Shown here piece by piece: positions 32,459-35,099 of a stretch of 35,099 bases of DNA. How positions within the stretch are numbered: the first letter of the stretch is position 1; each line of letters begins with the position of its first letter. Location of the stretch: positions 1 to 35,099 of the forward strand of contig JAHHRG010000018.1 in NCBI GenBank assembly GCA_020025965.1, in the 5' to 3' direction. Made by a program: the position numbers and the translations under genes. Under the pieces are notes generated by a model. It was given only the letters and a program-made list of their open reading frames with translations, did no database searches and was not told where the DNA came from. The DNA is from Sutterella sp. Lineage in GTDB: Bacteria; Pseudomonadota; Gammaproteobacteria; Burkholderiales; Burkholderiaceae_F.

Positions 32459-32495
32459 CAAAAAAAGGCACTGTCGCAAGACGGTGCCTTTTTTC
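32459..32495 (+). terminator. Intrinsic terminator after tRNA-Pro
   Basis: AAAAAAGGCACTGTC pairs with GACGGTGCCTTTTTT around a GCAA tetraloop, with one G-T pair. It ends the ispB/tRNA transcript seven bases past the tRNA and 40 bases before coaE. Confidence 0.9.
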
Positions 32496-32534
32496 TTATC
32501 TGCGATCTGCGTAAAAGACCGCAAGGAGCTTCTT

Positions 32535-33143
32535 ATGACATGCATCATTGGACTCACCGGCGGGATCGGCTCCGGGAAGAGCACTGCCTCGGCCGCTTTT
32601 CTCGGTGCAGGTATCCCTGTGATCGATGCCGACCGGCTTTCCCGTGAACTCACAGGACCGAAAGGTGAAGGCTCCGAAGCCGTCGCACTCGTCTTTGGCG
32701 AAGAGTATCTCACCGCCGATCGAGCCATGGACCGGGCCCGTATGCGCGATCTCGTCTTTAAAAATCCTACGGCACTCAAAAAACTCGAGGGGGTTCTTCA
32801 CCCTCTTATTGCCAAACGCGTCGAAGAAGAAGCCCGCAAATATGCGGAAAGCCCACTCGTCATCTACGACTGTCCTCTGCTTTATCGCTCCACACTTCGT
32901 CCGCTTTCCCTGTCACGCATTCTCGTGATTGACGCGCCAGATGCCATGCGTCTTTCACGCATCATGACCCGTCCCGGCATTACTGAAGAAACAGCTCGTC
33001 GAATGATGCGTGCACAACCCTCTCGCACAACCTTCCTCAGCCTCGCTGATGACATCATTCTAAACGCCGACACACCCGAAGCTCTTGAGCTGGCAGTACG
33101 TCGCTATCTCGATCGTCTATCCTTCCCAGCGTACACAGATTAG
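32535..33143 (+). CDS. coaE: Dephospho-CoA kinase CoaE
   Basis: 202 residues. CoaE phosphorylates dephospho-CoA in the last step of coenzyme A synthesis. The P-loop GLTGGIGSGKST is at the N-terminus, DADRLSREL near residue 32 is the substrate motif, VLHPLI near 90 and YDCPLLYRS near 115 are family features. The ATG at 32535 has AAGGAG at 32523-32528; the open frame upstream runs into the terminator. zapD follows after 68 bases. Confidence 0.95.
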   Translation: MTCIIGLTGGIGSGKSTASAAFLGAGIPVIDADRLSRELTGPKGEGSEAVALVFGEEYLTADRAMDRARMRDLVFKNPTALKKLEGVLHPLIAKRVEEEARKYAESPLVIYDCPLLYRSTLRPLSLSRILVIDAPDAMRLSRIMTRPGITEETARRMMRAQPSRTTFLSLADDIILNADTPEALELAVRRYLDRLSFPAYTD

Positions 33144-33211
33144 GCAAACAGCTCTCACTGTGTTATGTTTATCGAAGTTCTCCCGTTCTCTCTTCCTCTA
33201 ATGTGAGCAAA

Positions 33212-33970
33212 ATGTCCGGTGCTGATTATCTTTTGTACGAATTTCCCTGCAATGAGAAGATTCGTACTTACCTTCGTCTTGAAGCTCTTTTTCGTCGATA
33301 CGATTGGTTCTGCAATCAGTCCGATCCTATTCCTCATCAAGCTGCAATTTCCGCACTCTTCGACCTTCTCGACGCAACGGCTCGTTCGGACTTGAGAAAT
33401 GAACTGATTCAGACGCTCGACAAACAACGTCAGCATATCGTGACCGCCGGTTCGGGGAGTGAAAACCGCATTCAGGAAATCGAAAAGGTGACGGCTCACG
33501 TCGCTTCAAGCGTCGGCAAGACCGGTCAAAGCGTTCGCGCCAATCAGTGGCTTCAACTGATTCGCACACGTCAGACGATTGTGGGAGGTACCTGCGAATT
33601 TGATCTGCCGCAGCTTCATCGCTGGCTCAACATTCCGGCTGAAGAACGTCGTTCTGAATTGATAGCCTACGGTGAAACACTCTCCCCCATCCGTCACGGT
33701 GTGACTCTCCTGCTTGACCTTCTTCGCGAGCATTCCGTTGAAAAGAGTCTCGTGGCAGAAAAAGGGATTTATCAGTATTCCACTCGCGATTTCCAAAATT
33801 GTGCTTTGGCTCGGATCCGCTTGCCGATCGATTGTCCTTATATTCCGGAAGTCAGTGCCAACAAATACATGATCTGGATTCGCTTCTCGAAGCCAGATGA
33901 AGAACACAAACTTCATCCGATTCGACATACCGACATTCCCTTTGATCTTGAACTCTGCACTCTTTATTAA
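33212..33970 (+). CDS. zapD: Cell division protein ZapD
   Basis: 252 residues of the ZapD (DUF1342/YacF) family, which bundles FtsZ filaments at the division site. The start LLYEFPCNEKIRTYLRLE is the family signature; the N-terminal helical domain covers about 1-125 and the beta-rich C-terminal domain about 135-252 (near 215-240 ANKYMIWIRF). I chose the ATG at 33212; a GTG three codons earlier is possible, and neither has a strong ribosome-binding site. Its place between coaE and yacG is the conserved order in proteobacteria. Confidence 0.92.
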   Translation: MSGADYLLYEFPCNEKIRTYLRLEALFRRYDWFCNQSDPIPHQAAISALFDLLDATARSDLRNELIQTLDKQRQHIVTAGSGSENRIQEIEKVTAHVASSVGKTGQSVRANQWLQLIRTRQTIVGGTCEFDLPQLHRWLNIPAEERRSELIAYGETLSPIRHGVTLLLDLLREHSVEKSLVAEKGIYQYSTRDFQNCALARIRLPIDCPYIPEVSANKYMIWIRFSKPDEEHKLHPIRHTDIPFDLELCTLY

Positions 33971-33985
33971 TCGAACACATTCAAA

Positions 33986-34219
33986 ATGAAAGTCAAATGT
34001 CCTACCTGTGGGAAAGAGATTGAATACTCCCCGAAGAACCCTTGGCGTCCCTTTTGCTCCGAACGCTGTAAGTTAATTGATCTCGGCGCTTGGGCAAGCG
34101 ACGAATACGTTATTGAAGGCGACCCAGGCTCCGCTGCCCGCATGACTCCTGAAGAACTCGAATCGGCTACCAAGCATGCCATGGAGCGCGCAGAACGACT
34201 TGCCCGTAGCATCAAGTAA
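33986..34219 (+). CDS. yacG: DNA gyrase inhibitor YacG
   Basis: 77 residues. The zinc-binding CPTCG...CSERC arrangement (about 5-33) followed by KLIDLGAWASDEYVI is the YacG signature; in E. coli YacG binds GyrB and inhibits gyrase. The C-terminal half is a charged helix rather than the acidic tail of the E. coli protein. It follows zapD by 15 bases and ends before a strong terminator. Confidence 0.93.
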   Translation: MKVKCPTCGKEIEYSPKNPWRPFCSERCKLIDLGAWASDEYVIEGDPGSAARMTPEELESATKHAMERAERLARSIK

Positions 34220-34237
34220 ATAAATACCCCACGAATT

Positions 34238-34272
34238 AAGGGGATGTGAATCAGATAGTTTCACATCCCCTT
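34238..34272. terminator. Bidirectional terminator after yacG
   Basis: A perfect 13-bp stem (34238-34250 with 34260-34272), flanked by AATT on one side and TACTTTATTT on the other. It lies between yacG and the convergent acyltransferase remnant and could serve both. Confidence 0.88.
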
Positions 34273-34280
34273 TACTTTAT

Positions 34281-35099
34281 TTACTCAAAAAGTTGATCTA
34301 TCCAAGTCGCATGTTTTTCGACATAGGACGAGCGAAGGTGATCGTCATCCTTGTAATTTATCAAATTACATTGACGATTCGGACATACCAAAGAGGCCGT
34401 CTCAATAAAGCGAACTTGTCCTTTCAACATAGCTTGCATTACCTCATTTCCTTCTTCCCAGTAGGTCAATTCGGGATAATCAACAAGGATTTCCTCTGTC
34501 TGACCATTGACCCAACGACTGCTACTTAAAGCAGGGTTGTAACTTCCTTGTGCCCAGACATGTTTATTTCTGTCGTACTTACCTTCATTCCACGGGTAAT
34601 CGAGCAATACAAAGAACTCTTTGTCGGGATGCGCCTTAATCACCGCTGAAAGCTTTGCGATAGCGCTCTCAAAGCCACCGTTATCTAAGTTCTGAATCTC
34701 GCCGTTCTCTTTTTCAAATACCAACCCTGTCGGCTGATGTTTGTAATTTCCCCAGATACCCCCGATCACTACTCGCTTGATTCGTTCATCATTCAGGGCT
34801 CGTTCGATCATGGCGATAGTCTTTGAACACCCCTCAAAGGCACCGTTGGCGCCGCGAATACCTGGGACAGTCAGACAGCCGCCGCTCGTAATAAAGGCTG
34901 CATTTTTTCCCGTCGCCAAACTCAGGCTTTTTACACGGGAACTATATTGTTCAACATGCGAGTCTCCAACAAAAAGAATGTCGATCGGCCTTGTCGAATC
35001 TACAATCGGTGTCTTTTTAAAATCCTCCTCGTGGAGCTGAACAGCATTGTTACGCGACAGATTAATATCCCACTAAACGACAGGATTTGACCCGCCTCT
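34281..35099 (-). pseudogene. Interrupted SGNH acyltransferase C-terminal domain (partial)
   Basis: Read on the minus strand, 34281-35072 is an open frame ending in an SGNH-hydrolase domain of the type fused to membrane acyltransferase-3 proteins that O-acetylate surface glycans. The catalytic serine block GDSH is coded at 34956-34967 (ILFVGDSHVEQYSSR), a glycine-rich second block (TSGGC) follows, and the C-terminal DDDHL supplies the Asp-His pair. An in-frame TAG at 35073-35075 lies 35 codons before GDSH, and no ATG, GTG or TTG lies between that stop and GDSH. The first possible start (TTG at 34919) would miss the nucleophile. Either the gene is broken, or a base is wrong; both other minus frames stay open at the window's end, so a frameshift near 35064-35080 would also fit. 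The region is AT-rich (about 38% at 34321-34380 by hand count), suggesting transfer. The membrane part would lie beyond the window. Confidence 0.7.

Overview
The window reads as chromosomal DNA from a betaproteobacterium, most likely of the Burkholderiales/Sutterellaceae type. The support is gene content and order, not a database match. Betaproteobacterial features include accB-accC-prmA followed by a DUF3426 zinc-ribbon protein and a PfkB kinase, coaE-zapD-yacG, rplU-rpmA-obgE with proB nearby and ispB divergent, a PP0621-type gene beside ampD, a ypjD-like gene divergent from ffh, and an RNase II-like protein of the betaproteobacterial subfamily. Base composition is roughly balanced by eye, with a few AT-richer islands. 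Nearly all of the sequence is housekeeping. I found no CRISPR array, phage, insertion sequence or defence island.

Layout. (1) 82-6152: a small KTSC-like gene on +, then on - (read right to left) mpl, yqiA, an RNase II-like exoribonuclease and mgtE. (2) 6295-11845 on +: a degenerate nucleotidyltransferase-like gene, accB, accC, prmA, DUF3426 and a PfkB-family kinase, with intrinsic terminators after accC, DUF3426 and the kinase. (3) 11911-16323 on -: ypjD/ccsA-like, PP0621-like and ampD, then an LTA-synthase-like sulfatase and yggT. (4) 16692-23792 on +: ffh, ruvC, ruvA, ruvB, an unrecognised five-segment membrane protein, ybgC, tolQ, tolR and tolA. (5) 23882-31093 on -: rplU, rpmA, obgE, an NCS2 purine permease, a licD-like gene, proB and proS. 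(6) 31367-34219 on +: ispB, tRNA-Pro(CGG), coaE, zapD and yacG. (7) 34281-35099 on -: the end of a surface acyltransferase whose SGNH domain is cut off from the upstream reading frame by a stop codon.

How the genes work together. Mpl and AmpD both act in murein-peptide recycling. AccB and AccC are two subunits of acetyl-CoA carboxylase. RuvCAB resolves Holliday junctions. YbgC and TolQRA are the inner-membrane half of the Tol-Pal system, and tolB and pal are not here. ProB starts proline synthesis and ProS charges tRNA-Pro; a tRNA-Pro gene also lies in the window. IspB makes the quinone side chain. ZapD and YacG sit with CoaE in a conserved cluster.

The points most worth a second look are the interrupted SGNH acyltransferase at the right edge, an AT-rich licD-like gene wedged between the obgE group and proB, several structured leaders (mgtE, accB, ffh, proS, rplU), and the unrecognised membrane protein between ruvB and ybgC. 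I do not see a clearly new multi-gene system.
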